From the NCBI GenBank assembly GCA_013150915.1, contig JAADJE010000034.1, positions 1-55,258 of the forward strand: a DNA stretch of 55,258 nucleotides, given 5' to 3'. Position numbers and translations under genes: made by a program. Every line of letters begins with the position of its first letter. The stretch's first letter is position 1. This DNA is from Gammaproteobacteria bacterium. Its GTDB lineage: Bacteria > Pseudomonadota > Gammaproteobacteria > BMS3Bbin11. The notes beneath the pieces are model-generated. The model saw nothing but the letters and a program-made list of their open reading frames with translations, did not search any database and was not told the DNA's origin. This document shows, piece by piece, positions 1 through 9,993 of this stretch.

Positions 1-6
1 AACATA

Positions 7-32
7 GGCCCTTGTTTAACAAGGGCTTTTTA
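7..32 (+). terminator. Intrinsic terminator of a gene left of the window
   Basis: The stem GCCCTTG / CAAGGGC has a five-base loop and is followed directly by a run of five T on the plus strand. It is a textbook Rho-independent terminator. The gene it ends lies outside the window. Confidence 0.8.
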
Positions 33-153
33 TTGCCTAAAACACTATTAATTCACTGGTTGAGATACATTGGCAATTAATAATCCTTTATTTTTAGCCA
101 ACTCACGTCTGGGTAAATTGAAAATCGGTTTATTCATCCCCAGTTAAATATTT

Positions 154-843
154 ATGGGAGGACTTGCTGAAAATATAGTCGAACTTGAAATCTATCGAAA
201 TTCCACCCGGGTATTTCGGGACAGGCAACATGCAGGTGAAATATTGGCCGAGATGCTGGTAGCGTATAAGGACAGCGATGCGCTGGTTTTAGGTATCGCT
301 GCCGGCGGTGTGCCCGTGGCGACTGCTATCGCCCAACAACTTAACCTTGCCCTGAATATTCTTATCGTGAAAAAAATTACGCCGCCAGATAATAGCGAAT
401 TTGGCTACGGCGCGCTGGCCTGGGATGGCGAGATTCAAATCAATTGGGATGTGGTCGCCCAACTGGGCCTGAGTGAAGCAGACGTGGAGCGTGGCATCGA
501 AGTGGCCCGTAACAAGGTAGCGGCGCGTATAAAAAAATTTCAGATCGAAGATAATCTGCCCGAAGTTAAGGGGCGGAGCCTGTTGCTCGTGGATGATGGC
601 CTGGCTACCGGTACAACATTTAATACAAGCATCCAGTCTTTACGGAATCAGGGTGCAACCAGGATTATTGGCGCCGTACCCACTGCCCATGCCCAGTCAG
701 CAATCAGTACGGCCAAAACACTGGATACCTTGTACTGTGCCAATATCCGAACTGGTTATCGCTACGCCGTAGCCGAGGCCTATGAATACTGGCATGACGT
801 GCCAGACAGTGAGGTTTTGGATATTATTAAAGGCGTAGACTAA
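154..843 (+). CDS. Phosphoribosyltransferase family protein (COG1926 type)
   Basis: This 229-residue protein belongs to the type I phosphoribosyltransferase fold. The PRPP-binding loop VDDGLATGTT is visible at about residues 146-155, and the N-terminal pattern FRDRQHAGEILAE is typical of the stand-alone predicted phosphoribosyltransferases of COG1926. Proteins of this group are soluble, and their substrate base is generally not established. The ATG at 154 has no clear Shine-Dalgarno sequence. GGGAGGA lies just inside the frame, but no better in-frame start follows it. The stop codon TAA at 841-843 abuts a copy of the dispersed GGAGCCTCTGAT repeat. The next gene is convergent. The family call is firm; the substrate is unknown. 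Confidence 0.8.
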   Translation: MGGLAENIVELEIYRNSTRVFRDRQHAGEILAEMLVAYKDSDALVLGIAAGGVPVATAIAQQLNLALNILIVKKITPPDNSEFGYGALAWDGEIQINWDVVAQLGLSEADVERGIEVARNKVAARIKKFQIEDNLPEVKGRSLLLVDDGLATGTTFNTSIQSLRNQGATRIIGAVPTAHAQSAISTAKTLDTLYCANIRTGYRYAVAEAYEYWHDVPDSEVLDIIKGVD

Positions 844-859
844 GGAGCCTCTGATCATG
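844..859 (+). repeat. Solitary end of the GGAA-CTCTGAT repeat
   Basis: The sequence GGAGCCTCTGATCATG directly follows the phosphoribosyltransferase stop codon and matches the terminal repeat of the miniature elements at 4450, 40529, 48129 and 53124. I found no partner end nearby, so this is a solo end. The rest of 860-967 shows nothing further. Confidence 0.4.
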
Positions 860-967
860 TAGATCTGGAGTGTAGAGGACGTGTGAACCGGGGATCATCC
901 ATCAGGACGGTCTTTTACTCTGTATCAAATAACCAGGCAGCGAGCCATCTATTGATGGATGAATCCG

Positions 968-1174
968 CTAACCCCGGTAGTGTGGATCCTGCCAGCATTT
1001 CGGCAGACTCTCACCTGAGGGGAAGCATACACCCACCTTCGCGAAATTGTCGGGTTCGGCTACATCTTCACCGAAATCCAGACGGCCTGTAAATGAATCC
1101 TTGAAAGGATCAAAGACCTCTGTGGGATCCACGACCTCAATCAGATGACCGGAGTTTTTTTCCATCAGTAACAT
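968..1174 (-). CDS. Small conserved-looking protein, 68 residues
   Basis: A short acidic ORF preceded by a strong Shine-Dalgarno sequence: AAAAGGAGG at 1189-1181, six bases before the ATG at 1174. The product contains the stretch FAKVGVCFPSGESLPKCW near its C-terminus. There is no signal peptide or membrane segment. I believe similar short proteins occur in other gammaproteobacteria, some labelled 'acetyltransferase', but 68 residues is too short for an acetyltransferase fold, so I give no function. A 69-residue frame on the opposite strand (883-1092) has no ribosome-binding site and is taken as a shadow. Confidence 0.7.
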   Translation of the reverse strand: MLLMEKNSGHLIEVVDPTEVFDPFKDSFTGRLDFGEDVAEPDNFAKVGVCFPSGESLPKCWQDPHYRG

Positions 1175-1316
1175 ACTGGGCCTCCTTTTAGATGCTGCGG
1201 TTTTGCACTAACATGGGTCAAGAATACAGCTCCTCTCTGCTAAATACTACCTTTAGTCATGGACAGCTTGAATACGGTAAATTTTGTGTCTAATTTTGAA
1301 CTATTAATGGAACACA

Positions 1317-2504
1317 ATGGCTCATAACATGCTGGAAGCTCTGACACACTCGATTACAGAAACGGATTTTTCTGTTAACCGCACCACTATAGTTCGGTGG
1401 CTACGTCCCTTTGCAGCGACCACGCCGACATTTTACCTGCTGTTTGTAATCCCATTTGCACTGCTGGGGTATTTTGCTCTACTGCTGTTTCCCGGACTTT
1501 CGATCTGGCTATATCTCAAGCTGATCAACTCCCTTTATTTCACTGCTGATTCTCCGCACTGGCCTGATACTATGATGCTTGGCAGCTTCCTTTTACTCAG
1601 CACATTGGCAAGCATTGCGCTGGCACGACTGGTGTTCAGAACCCCTGCGGGGAGTCCTGTCAACTATGAAAAAACACCTGTCCTTTTCCGCCTTATAAAA
1701 AAGCTGCAACAGCACTACGGACGACCCGGAATTTCCAGGGTACTCATAACTCGAGACGACAGTGTAAAAATCACCCGCAATCCTGTCAGCTGGTTTCCGG
1801 TTAAATTTAGAAATACGCTCGAGATAGGCCTGTCTGCCTTATTATGCACCTCACCGCTGGAATTCCGTGGCATGCTGGCCAGGGAAATTGCCAAGCTTGC
1901 CAGCCAGAAAAACCCTGTTACAGGCTGGATGTTAAGCCTGCATCGGCAGTGGGCAGATTATCATTATTATCTTGAGCAAAACGGCGGCCTGATACTGAAG
2001 CCTCTGGCCTTTTTCTTTCGTTACTATTCACCTTTATATAATGCCGTGTCATTTTTCGCAGCCCGCCGTGCTGAAACACGGTCAGATCGTTACACACTGG
2101 AAATCATGGAGGACGACGATGCGATAGACGCCATCATTCAAACGATAATATTTCAGAATTTTCTGCGAAAAAAATACTGGCCCCAGGTCATTAATCAACC
2201 AAAGGACGGTAAACACCGGGTATTCCTGCCCTATAAGAAAATGAGCCAAACTGTGCGAAAAAACGTAAAAGAAGCTGATATAAAACGATGGATTGAGCAG
2301 GCGCTACGACAATTTGGCGATACCCGCACAACGCTGCCACCACTGAAGACACGCCTGCGTTTATTGGGTCATGAAAAACCTGTCTATCCACCAGCACTTA
2401 AAGAAACCGCAGCGGAATATTACCTTGATTTTTCTATGCAGCAGCTATTAATTAACAGTTTCGATAAAAGCTGGATGAGACAGGCAGGAATGCAGTCTTC
2501 ATAA
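1317..2504 (+). CDS. Membrane protein with a degenerate M48-like peptidase region
   Basis: The 395-residue protein has two hydrophobic stretches at about residues 37-70 and 86-106. They are followed by a cytoplasmic region whose layout resembles M48 (HtpX/Ste24) peptidases: a LIKKLQQHYGRPGISRV-like segment, a helix where the zinc motif should be, and a later AETRSDRY helix. The expected HExxH is replaced by REIAK at residues 189-193, so both zinc-binding histidines are missing while the Glu remains. It is probably a catalytically dead pseudo-protease. It converges on ppiD: its stop at 2504 overlaps the ppiD end at 2499 by six bases. The family assignment rests on pattern recognition only. Confidence 0.6.
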   Translation: MAHNMLEALTHSITETDFSVNRTTIVRWLRPFAATTPTFYLLFVIPFALLGYFALLLFPGLSIWLYLKLINSLYFTADSPHWPDTMMLGSFLLLSTLASIALARLVFRTPAGSPVNYEKTPVLFRLIKKLQQHYGRPGISRVLITRDDSVKITRNPVSWFPVKFRNTLEIGLSALLCTSPLEFRGMLAREIAKLASQKNPVTGWMLSLHRQWADYHYYLEQNGGLILKPLAFFFRYYSPLYNAVSFFAARRAETRSDRYTLEIMEDDDAIDAIIQTIIFQNFLRKKYWPQVINQPKDGKHRVFLPYKKMSQTVRKNVKEADIKRWIEQALRQFGDTRTTLPPLKTRLRLLGHEKPVYPPALKETAAEYYLDFSMQQLLINSFDKSWMRQAGMQSS

Positions 2505-4418
2505 TTTATCTTTGTAGATAACTATATCCGCTGATTCGTACAGACCTTTTTCGTAGTCTGAGAATAAATCCTCACCTTTACGCTGCGTTATAACGAATCG
2601 AATTTGATCTCGTATATTCACAGGGACATCTTTTGGATTTCCAGGCAGGACTTTTGTAACCGAGAAGATTGCATAGTCACCATTTTCCAGCTCTACGCTT
2701 CCCGCCGCATTATCCTTACCCTCATCGCTGACTGGAGATCGAAAAACCTCTCTCACTAATACAGCCGATAAACTGGGATTCCCGCTTCGGGCAACCTCTT
2801 TATGATTTGCCAGTTGTAAAACTTCTGTTTCAGCAATCTGAGTAAGTGTCGTTTTCCCTGACTGTAAATCTTTGACTAGCTCACCCACTCGTTTGGCAAG
2901 CAGTTCTTTACTGCGCTGCTTGAGTAACATTCCTTTTATTTCATCAGAGACCTCTGCAAGTAGCATTTGCTTCGGTTCACGATGTTCAAGTAATCTCAAG
3001 GCAACAAGTGTATCCTGCGACGTTTCGACAACCTCACTGTTGAGGCCTTCGAGCAGTACATCCTCGGTAAACGCAGAATCTATAAAAGGCCGCTTTTTTA
3101 CAATGCCCTGTCCCCCTGCACGGGAAAACCATTCGGTAGACACTATTTTCAGCCCCAGAGCATCTGCTGCAGGCTGCAATGTCGTCGGCTGCTCATAGAC
3201 AATGTTTTTTAATTCCTCTGCCATTTGTCCGTAACGTTGCGAGGCCTCACGAAGTGCATACTCTTTACTGATTAGTTCCCTTACTTCATCAAAACGCTTA
3301 CTAGTCTTCGGTTTGATATCATTTAATTTAATGATATGAATACCGAAACGGCTTCTCACTGGCCCGGATATCTCACCTTTCTGCATACTAAAAGCCTTTT
3401 TATCAAAGGCTGCATCCATCACAGCTTTTTCAATATAACCCAGGTCGCCGCCCTGTTCAGAACTTACTTTATCAGCAGAAAACTTCTTTGCCAGTTCAGC
3501 AAAATCCTTACCCTCCTGTAGCTGACTCGCAAGATCAGATGCCAATTTCTCTATACGTTTAATCTCCTCATCACTGGCATCGCTCGAGATTGCAAGTAAT
3601 ATATGCTGAACTTTTCGTAGCTCGGGTCGTACGAAACGGTCTTTACTCTCCTGATAATAGGTACGTAAGGCCTCTTCATCAGGTTGTATCTGCTTTGCTA
3701 TATCCGCCAGTGACAAAGTGATGTACTCTACTCGTACTTCTTCCGGTGTCATGTACCGTTTTTTATTTGAATCGTAATACTGCTTTATATCGGCTTCACT
3801 GATATCAATTTTATCAATGAGACTTTTACCTGTAAGCGACACTGATCTGAAGTTGCGTTTTTCCTGCTGCAGTCGCAACAGGTCATCCAACTCGGCATCA
3901 TTACTGATCACTGAACGCGTAAACCCTTGCCTTAACTGCTCTACAATATTTCCCATCCGTATCTGACTTTCAAATGCAGAGGGGCTAAGGCCATTGTTGC
4001 GTACTGCCTGAGCATACAACTCAGGTGAAAATGAGCCATTTGTCTGAAATGAAGGATTAGACCTTAAAAAGCTGGCAAGTTGCTGATCACCTATTTGGTA
4101 ATTTTGCTTCTGTATGTCAGCGGCTACCAGGCGCTGGATAAGCATTTTTTTCAAAACCCGTTGCTTGAATGCAAGGGATTCAAAAATTTTATTGTCAATC
4201 TTACCGCCAAACTGCTGCCTTATCGCATTTCGTTGTCTCTGTAGCTGCTGCTGGAAGTCCTGTGAGATCAATTCGTTGCCATTTATTTCGGCAACAACGA
4301 CTTTTTTCTCTGCGTCGAAATATTCATTGATGCCCCATAAAGCAAATGGCACGGAAATAAGGATTACAATTACCCAGGCAATCCAGCCCTGAGCTCTTTC
4401 ACGAATGGTAGTAAGCAT
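2499..4418 (-). CDS. ppiD: Peptidyl-prolyl cis-trans isomerase D, periplasmic folding chaperone
   Basis: PpiD is an inner-membrane-anchored periplasmic chaperone that helps newly exported proteins fold near the Sec translocon. The 639-residue protein has a short cytoplasmic N-terminus, one membrane segment at about residues 12-33, a SurA-N-like chaperone region at about 40-190, one parvulin (PPIC) domain at about 268-370 (VQHILLAI near 270, GGDLGYI near 323, FGIHIIKL near 358) and a long C-terminal part. Length and architecture match the family. Its place after hupB and lon is the usual gammaproteobacterial order. The start at 4418 lies only 31 bases from a miniature element (4450-4609), so its promoter probably lies in or just below that element. 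No strong Shine-Dalgarno sequence is visible. Confidence 0.95.
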   Translation of the reverse strand: MLTTIRERAQGWIAWVIVILISVPFALWGINEYFDAEKKVVVAEINGNELISQDFQQQLQRQRNAIRQQFGGKIDNKIFESLAFKQRVLKKMLIQRLVAADIQKQNYQIGDQQLASFLRSNPSFQTNGSFSPELYAQAVRNNGLSPSAFESQIRMGNIVEQLRQGFTRSVISNDAELDDLLRLQQEKRNFRSVSLTGKSLIDKIDISEADIKQYYDSNKKRYMTPEEVRVEYITLSLADIAKQIQPDEEALRTYYQESKDRFVRPELRKVQHILLAISSDASDEEIKRIEKLASDLASQLQEGKDFAELAKKFSADKVSSEQGGDLGYIEKAVMDAAFDKKAFSMQKGEISGPVRSRFGIHIIKLNDIKPKTSKRFDEVRELISKEYALREASQRYGQMAEELKNIVYEQPTTLQPAADALGLKIVSTEWFSRAGGQGIVKKRPFIDSAFTEDVLLEGLNSEVVETSQDTLVALRLLEHREPKQMLLAEVSDEIKGMLLKQRSKELLAKRVGELVKDLQSGKTTLTQIAETEVLQLANHKEVARSGNPSLSAVLVREVFRSPVSDEGKDNAAGSVELENGDYAIFSVTKVLPGNPKDVPVNIRDQIRFVITQRKGEDLFSDYEKGLYESADIVIYKDKL

Positions 4419-4449
4419 GTCTGATTAATTTAAGTGCCGTGTTTAGATT

Positions 4450-4609
4450 AAGGAAGCTGATCAACTCATGAACGCGTATCTTACGCCTAAAATATCCAGT
4501 TTTTCGTTGCAAGCTTTCACAGTCGCTTGTTATTACGTACGATTTACGCCTCAAACCTGAATATATTAGATCGCAATCTATCTCGCTCAGAATTTATCAG
4601 AGCTTCCCC
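4450..4609 (-). mobile_element. Miniature inverted-repeat element, ~160 bp, copy 1
   Basis: The ends are inverted copies: AGGAAGCTGATCAACTC on the left, and GGGGAAGCTCTGATAAATTC when the right end is read on the minus strand. Read on the minus strand, this element aligns over nearly its full length with the element at 53124-53283 read on the plus strand. Shared blocks include ACGTAATAAC, AAAAACTGGATATTTT and GTTCATGA. It also carries the start of a short plus-strand ORF beginning MNAYLTPKISSFS, like the ORF in the other copy. There is no transposase. It separates the tRNA terminator from ppiD. Confidence 0.65.
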
Positions 4610-4611
4610 AA

Positions 4612-4652
4612 ATTAAAAAGGGCAAATCCTGCCGGATTTACCCTGTTTTTAT
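4612..4652 (-). terminator. Intrinsic terminator after tRNA-Asp
   Basis: An 11-bp stem with one mismatch (arms 4619-4629 and 4634-4644) is followed on the minus strand by a T-rich run. It closes the hupB - tRNA-Val - tRNA-Asp transcript. T-rich sequence on the plus-strand side too means it could act in both directions. Confidence 0.75.
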
Positions 4653-4655
4653 TAA

Positions 4656-4732
4656 TGGCGGAGCGGACGGGACTCGAACCCGCGACCACCGGCGTGACAG
4701 GCCGGTATTCTAACCAACTGAACTACCGCTCC
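4656..4732 (-). tRNA. tRNA-Asp (anticodon GUC)
   Basis: A 77-base gene including the encoded CCA end. It starts GGAGCGGTAGTTCAG, has the anticodon loop CTGTCAC with GTC, a T arm GGTTCGAGTCCC, and a perfect acceptor stem closing with CCGCTCC and discriminator G. It lies 46 bases after tRNA-Val on the same strand. Confidence 0.97.
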
Positions 4733-4778
4733 GTATAGTATCGCTCCGGATAGTATCGCTATGCGTTACAAATACAAT

Positions 4779-4854
4779 TGGTGGGTGCTGAGGGGATCGA
4801 ACCCCCGACCCTCGCCTTGTAAGGGCGATGCTCTCCCAGCTGAGCTAAGCACCC
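4779..4854 (-). tRNA. tRNA-Val (anticodon UAC)
   Basis: A 76-base gene with encoded CCA. It starts GGGTGCTTAGCTCAG, has the anticodon loop CTTACAA with TAC, and an acceptor stem GGGTGCT / AGCACCC. It begins nine bases after the hupB stop codon, so it is probably cut out of a hupB read-through transcript. Confidence 0.97.
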
Positions 4855-4863
4855 GAGGGCGCG

Positions 4864-5136
4864 CTAGTTTACTGCATCTTTTAGTGCTTTGCCAGCCTTG
4901 AATTTAGGCATTTTGGAGGCTTTAATCTGGATAGTTTCACCTGTACGTGGGTTACGTCCCGTACGTGCAGCACGTGCGCTCACAGAGAACGTACCAAAAC
5001 CTACCAGGGTTACTGTATCCCCTTTTTTCAAGCTATTTGAAATGCCTTCGAATATTGCGTCTACGGCACGGCCGGCTGCTGCCTTTGAAATATCGGCTGC
5101 TTCAGCAACCATGTCTATCATTTCCGATTTATTCAC
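4864..5136 (-). CDS. hupB: DNA-binding protein HU-beta
   Basis: HU is a small histone-like dimer that bends DNA and compacts the nucleoid. The 90-residue product has the family hallmarks: an N-terminal [21 protein letters not shown] helix pair, VGFGTFSV, and the DNA-gripping arm [13 protein letters not shown]. The start is a GTG at 5136 preceded by AGAGGAAA. The gene follows lon in the same direction (244-base gap) and is followed at once by two tRNA genes. The beta assignment comes from this lon neighbourhood, since sequence alone would only say HU. Confidence 0.95.
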   Translation of the reverse strand: MNKSEMIDMVAEAADISKAAAGRAVDAIFEGISNSLKKGDTVTLVGFGTFSVSARAARTGRNPRTGETIQIKASKMPKFKAGKALKDAVN

Positions 5137-5380
5137 TATAATTTCCTCTGGTTCAATTCAAAGTTTGGTGGATTTATGTCTTTATCCCGGGCGGTAGTTT
5201 TATGTACCCTTATTGTGCGCATCTTTACTACGGCACAGGATTTTAACCATGCCGGGCACTAGTATTCAAGGGGAATCCCTCTGAAAGGGGCAGTTTTTAT
5301 GCGTCAGATAGAAATAATTGCCGGAATATGACGAAATGTGCCGGAAACCCCCTTTAATAGAGAATTATCTGTTACATAGA

Positions 5381-7825
5381 TTAATGCGTAGTCACCCCTT
5401 CATTGTCTACTTCCTTGCTGCCCTGTGAAGCCGTTTTTTTACTTTTTTCTGCTTTCTTAGAGACCTCTTTTTTCAACGGGACAGGTGCTTTTTCCAGCGC
5501 CAGCTCCAACACCTGATCAATCCATTTAACGGGACGAATATCAAGTCCTTTCTTGATCACATCAGGCATATCTACCAGATCCTTCGTATTTTCATCTGGA
5601 ATCAGAACGATTTTTATCCCCCCTCTGTGAGCAGCCAGTAATTTCTCTTTCAGTCCACCAATCGGTAGCACCTCACCCCTCAGGGTAATTTCACCGGTCA
5701 TCGCCACATCAGCCCGTACCGAGATGCCCGTTAATCCGGAGACAATAGCCGTGCACATACCAACGCCGGCAGAAGGACCATCTTTCGGTGTCGCTCCTTC
5801 CGGAACATGCACATGTATATCATTTTTCTGATAAAAATCTGCCGCGATACCCAATGACTCAGCCCTGCTACGAACGACACTCATGGCCGCCTGGATAGAC
5901 TCCTGCATGACTTCACCCAGTTTACCCGTAAACTGCTGCTTGCCGCTGCCTTTAAGGACTACGGCCTCGATCGTCAGCAACTCGCCACCAACTTCCGTCC
6001 ACGCCAGGCCGGTCACCTGTCCTACCTGATTATGCTTTTCCGCCTCACCATAACGGAAACGACGCACACCAAGATATTTCTCTAGTTGCTTTGCGCCAAC
6101 TATGGCCTTTTTGTGGCGTTTATTCATCAAAAGGTTTTTCGCCACTTTGCGTGAAACCTTGGCGATTTCGCGTTCTAGCCCACGGACGCCGGCTTCCCGC
6201 GTATAGTAACGTACCATGTCTCGCAAGGCCGTGCGGGAAAGTGAGAGTTCATCGTCTTTAAGGCCGTTGTTCTCTTTCTGCTTTTTAACCAGGTATCTCT
6301 CGGCTATGTGAACCTTTTCTTCTTCCGTATAACCTGACAACCGAATCACTTCCATCCGGTCAAGTAATGGACTCGGTATGTTGAGCGAGTTGGCTGTCGC
6401 TATAAACATGGTTTCCGACAGGTCATATTCTACTTCCAGGTAATGGTCGGTAAAGGTGCTATTCTGCTCCGGATCCAGTACTTCCAGTAAGGCCGATGAA
6501 GGGTCACCACGAAAATCCATCGACATCTTGTCTACTTCATCAAGCATTAGCAACGGGTTTTTTGTCTTTACCTTACTCAGGTTCTGTACTATTTTACCCG
6601 GCATAGAACCAATATAGGTTCGTCTGTGTCCACGTATCTCAGCTTCGTCACGCACACCCCCCAGTGACATGCGAATAAACTTCCTGCCGGTTGCCCTGGC
6701 AATAGATTTTCCGAGCGATGTCTTGCCCACACCTGGCGGACCAACGAGGCAAAGTATCGGGCCTTTAATCTGCTTGATACGTTGCTGAACCGCCAGATAT
6801 TCCAGTATGCGTTCTTTGACTTTTTCCAGACCATAGTGATCTGCATCAAGGACTTCCTGCGCCTTACCCAGATCTCTACGCATCTTGGAGCGCTTCTTCC
6901 AGGGTACATTTACCAACCAGTCTATGTAGTTTCTTACCACAGTCGCTTCGGCTGACATAGGCGACATCATTTTAAGTTTTTTTAGTTCGTTCTCAGCCTT
7001 CTCTTTGGCCTCTTTGGTCATCCCTGCTTCAGCAATCTTTTTGGCCAGCTCATCAAGCTCGTTAGGCGTTTCGTCCATATCACCCAGTTCTTTCTGAATG
7101 GCTTTCATTTGCTCATTCAGGTAGTACTCACGCTGACTTTTTTCCATTTGCTTCTTGACCCGGCCGCGAATACGTTTTTCCACCTGCAACAGGTCTATCT
7201 CGGCTTCCATCACACCAAGTATATGCTCCAGGCGCTCACGCTCAGAGCTGATCTCGAGTATCTTCTGTTTTTCTTCAAGCTTCTGGCTTAGATGCGCTGC
7301 AATCGTATCAGCCAACCTTCCCGGCTCTTCCACACCAGACAATGAATTCAGTACTTCAGGAGGTATTTTGTTGTTTAATTTTACGTACTGTTCAAAACTC
7401 CCCATGACAGTACGCATCAGTGCATCAGCATCTTCCCCGCTGAGGTCTACTATTTCTATCCTTTCCGGGACGGCCATAAAGCATTCAGCGGTCTCCGTAA
7501 ACTCGATTACACGCGTACGGTCACCCCCCTCAACCAAAACTTTTACCGTGCCATCCGGAAGCTTCAATAACTGCAGAATACTGGCCATAGTGCCTACGGT
7601 ATACAAATCATCTTTTACCGGGTCATCATCCACCGCGTCCTTTTGTGCCAGTAGCAGTATCTCTTTACCGCTGTCCATTGCACGATCCAGTGCAACGATC
7701 GATTTTTCACGGCCCACGAACAGAGGGATAACCATATTGGGAAAGACCACAACATCACGCAAGGGCAATACTGCAACGGTTTTATTCTGTGGGCTAAGGT
7801 GCTGCTTGCTTACATTTTCGCTCAT
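5381..7825 (-). CDS. lon: ATP-dependent protease Lon
   Basis: Lon is a cytoplasmic hexameric AAA+ serine protease that degrades misfolded and regulatory proteins. All parts of the 814-residue chain are present: the LON substrate-binding domain (about 16-210), a coiled-coil linker, Walker A GPPGVGKT (362-369), Walker [10 protein letters not shown] (about 425-433), and the C-terminal protease domain with catalytic Ser685 in PKDGPSAG and Lys728 in GGLKEKLLA, at the 43-residue spacing seen in E. coli Lon. The tail (about 785-814) is rich in Lys and Ser. A sigma-32-like promoter precedes the gene (7902-7929), so it is likely heat-inducible independently of clpX. Confidence 0.98.
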   Translation of the reverse strand: MSENVSKQHLSPQNKTVAVLPLRDVVVFPNMVIPLFVGREKSIVALDRAMDSGKEILLLAQKDAVDDDPVKDDLYTVGTMASILQLLKLPDGTVKVLVEGGDRTRVIEFTETAECFMAVPERIEIVDLSGEDADALMRTVMGSFEQYVKLNNKIPPEVLNSLSGVEEPGRLADTIAAHLSQKLEEKQKILEISSERERLEHILGVMEAEIDLLQVEKRIRGRVKKQMEKSQREYYLNEQMKAIQKELGDMDETPNELDELAKKIAEAGMTKEAKEKAENELKKLKMMSPMSAEATVVRNYIDWLVNVPWKKRSKMRRDLGKAQEVLDADHYGLEKVKERILEYLAVQQRIKQIKGPILCLVGPPGVGKTSLGKSIARATGRKFIRMSLGGVRDEAEIRGHRRTYIGSMPGKIVQNLSKVKTKNPLLMLDEVDKMSMDFRGDPSSALLEVLDPEQNSTFTDHYLEVEYDLSETMFIATANSLNIPSPLLDRMEVIRLSGYTEEEKVHIAERYLVKKQKENNGLKDDELSLSRTALRDMVRYYTREAGVRGLEREIAKVSRKVAKNLLMNKRHKKAIVGAKQLEKYLGVRRFRYGEAEKHNQVGQVTGLAWTEVGGELLTIEAVVLKGSGKQQFTGKLGEVMQESIQAAMSVVRSRAESLGIAADFYQKNDIHVHVPEGATPKDGPSAGVGMCTAIVSGLTGISVRADVAMTGEITLRGEVLPIGGLKEKLLAAHRGGIKIVLIPDENTKDLVDMPDVIKKGLDIRPVKWIDQVLELALEKAPVPLKKEVSKKAEKSKKTASQGSKEVDNEGVTTH

Positions 7826-7901
7826 TAGATATCGGCCTGATTTATGTTATACGCATCGATGTTCTGACTTTCGGTCTATCCCTTGCCAGGAACAGTACTG
7901 G

Positions 7902-7929
7902 AGATGGTGCCTACAGTGCTTATTTCAAG
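7902..7929 (-). promoter_or_regulatory. Heat-shock (sigma-32 type) promoter of lon
   Basis: On the minus strand CTTGAAA (7929-7923) is separated by exactly 13 bases from CACCATCT (7909-7902). The sigma-32 consensus is CTTGAAA-N13-CCCCATNT, so only one consensus position differs. It lies about 77 bases before the lon start, which fits known heat control of lon. Confidence 0.75.
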
Positions 7930-7971
7930 CCTGTAAACACTGAGGTTTAATAGGGAATACGGAATGCATGG

Positions 7972-9255
7972 CTAATGTGTGGCTGCACCAGCTGAAATAG
8001 CCTGTTCGTCTTCGTAGATGTATAAAGGCTGGGCACCGTCAATGATTGCATTGACGTCGACAACGACTTCTCTTACGCCTGTCATGGCAGGCAGCTCGTA
8101 CATGGTCTCGAGTAAAGCATGTTCGAGGATAGATCGCAGGCCACGAGCACCCGTTTTACGTTCCATTGCCTTTTTAGCCACGGCACGCAGGGCCTCCTCA
8201 CGAATTGTCAGATCCACACCTTCAAGACTGAAAAGCTTCTTATACTGTTTCACCAGTGCATTTTTGGGTTCTTTAAGTATACGAATCAGTGCTTCTTCAT
8301 CCAGTTCTTCCAATGTTGCAACAATGGGCAGTCGCCCGACAAATTCAGGAATTAAACCGTAGTGAACAAGATCTTCCGGCTCTACGTCCTTGAGAATCTC
8401 ACCTATTTTACTTTCTTCATCCTTGCCTTTAATCGTCGCACCAAAACCAATACCGCATTTTTCTGAACGATCCCGGATGATTTTTTCCAGGCCAGCAAAA
8501 GCACCCCCCACGATAAATAGAATATTCCGTGTATCGACCTGCAGGAATTCCTGTTGCGGATGTTTTCTACCGCCCTGAGGTGGCACAGAGGCAATCGTGC
8601 CTTCTATCAGCTTTAACAGAGCCTGTTGTACGCCCTCACCTGAAACATCACGGGTAATAGATGGGTTATCCGATTTGCGTGAAATCTTGTCAATTTCATC
8701 GATATAAACGATGCCTCGCTGTGCATCGTTTATTTCATAATCACATTTCTGCAACAGTTTCTGAATAATATTCTCTACATCTTCACCGACATAACCCGCC
8801 TCAGTCAGCGTAGTAGCATCGGCGATGGTAAAAGGGACATGCAGTAATTTTGCCAGCGTTTCAGCCAACAACGTTTTACCTGAACCTGTGGGACCAACAA
8901 AGAGTATATTACTCTTTGCAATATCGATCTCGTCAGCATCATCTTCATGCTGGATACGTTTATAATGATTGTAAACGGCAACGGAGAGGATTTTCTTGGC
9001 ATCCTGCTGCCCGATAACGTAGCTGTCCAGGCGCTCTTTGATCTCGTGTGGCTTGAGGAAACCCTCCCCTTCGGCCTCCTCTTTCAGGTCGACATCAATT
9101 TCTTCGCGAATGATCTCATTGCAAAGTTCGACGCATTCATCACAGACGTAGACTGACGGGCCCGCAATCAGCTTGCGAACTTCATGCTGGGATTTCCCGC
9201 AAAAAGAACAATAAAGCAACTTTTCGTCGTTATCATCTTTTTCGTCGTCTGACAT
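7972..9255 (-). CDS. clpX: ClpX, ATPase subunit of the ClpXP protease
   Basis: ClpX is the AAA+ unfoldase that feeds tagged substrates into ClpP. The 427-residue protein has the N-terminal four-cysteine zinc domain (Cys16, 19, 38, 41), Walker A GPTGSGKT, the pore loop GYVGED, Walker B YIDEIDK, the RKH loop (GGRKHPQQ), and the ClpP-docking IGF loop (CGIGFGA). All functional elements are intact. It lies 99 bases after clpP in the same direction. Its C-terminus ends in AGAATH and is not extended. Confidence 0.98.
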   Translation of the reverse strand: MSDDEKDDNDEKLLYCSFCGKSQHEVRKLIAGPSVYVCDECVELCNEIIREEIDVDLKEEAEGEGFLKPHEIKERLDSYVIGQQDAKKILSVAVYNHYKRIQHEDDADEIDIAKSNILFVGPTGSGKTLLAETLAKLLHVPFTIADATTLTEAGYVGEDVENIIQKLLQKCDYEINDAQRGIVYIDEIDKISRKSDNPSITRDVSGEGVQQALLKLIEGTIASVPPQGGRKHPQQEFLQVDTRNILFIVGGAFAGLEKIIRDRSEKCGIGFGATIKGKDEESKIGEILKDVEPEDLVHYGLIPEFVGRLPIVATLEELDEEALIRILKEPKNALVKQYKKLFSLEGVDLTIREEALRAVAKKAMERKTGARGLRSILEHALLETMYELPAMTGVREVVVDVNAIIDGAQPLYIYEDEQAISAGAATH

Positions 9256-9354
9256 CTATAGTACCTGTAAATATGCTCTTTCTTATTCAAGTATGGAAAC
9301 TTATCAGGAACCTGACACTATTAGCAAGCCCTATAGACCGCTGGTTTTAGTGGT

Positions 9355-9987
9355 TTATTCGGGTTCGCTTCTGTCTGAAATTACCTTGTCGATAAGGCCG
9401 TATTGCTTGGCCTCTTCCGCTTCCATGAAGCGATCTCTCTCTGTATCGGCCTCGATGGCAGCAAGTTCCTGGCCACTGTGCTTCTGTAAAATTTCATTCA
9501 GGCGCTCCCGTACGCGGAGAATTTCACGAGCATGTATTTCAATATCACTCGCCTGTCCCTGATACCCACCCAGTGGCTGATGTATCAGCACGCGGGAATG
9601 TGGCAGACAATAGCGTTTCCCGGCAGCGCCTCCTGTCAGGATGAGTGCGCCCATGCTAGCGGCCTGTCCCAAACACACGGTGCTGACGTCAGGTTTAATG
9701 AACTGCATAGTATCGTAAATAGCCATACCCGCCGTGACGGCGCCACCGGGAGAATTAATGTAAAGGTGTATATCCTTGTCTGGATTCTCGGACTCAAGAT
9801 AGAGCATCTGCGCAACAATAAGATTTGCCATATGGTCCTCTACCGGGCCCACCAAAAAGACCACACGTTCCTTCAGCAATCGAGAATAAATATCGAACGC
9901 ACGCTCACCCCTACCTGTGGTCTCAATGACCATGGGTACCAGCCCCAGTGCCTGTGGATCTATCCTGTCATTCCTGATTTCTGTCAT
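9355..9987 (-). CDS. clpP: ClpP, proteolytic subunit of Clp proteases
   Basis: ClpP forms the double-ring serine peptidase chamber. The 210-residue protein has a complete catalytic triad at family spacing: Ser111 in GQAASMGA, His136 in LIHQPLGG and Asp185 in ERDRFM. The short N-terminal stretch before residue 15 probably serves as the propeptide. It starts seven bases after the trigger factor stop, so the two are almost certainly co-transcribed. Confidence 0.98.
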   Translation of the reverse strand: MTEIRNDRIDPQALGLVPMVIETTGRGERAFDIYSRLLKERVVFLVGPVEDHMANLIVAQMLYLESENPDKDIHLYINSPGGAVTAGMAIYDTMQFIKPDVSTVCLGQAASMGALILTGGAAGKRYCLPHSRVLIHQPLGGYQGQASDIEIHAREILRVRERLNEILQKHSGQELAAIEADTERDRFMEAEEAKQYGLIDKVISDRSEPE

Positions 9988-9993
9988 ACTTAC

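Noticed and set aside
883-1092. 69-residue plus-strand ORF
   Set aside because: It has no ribosome-binding site, overlaps the better-supported minus-strand gene 968-1174, and its composition is not protein-like.
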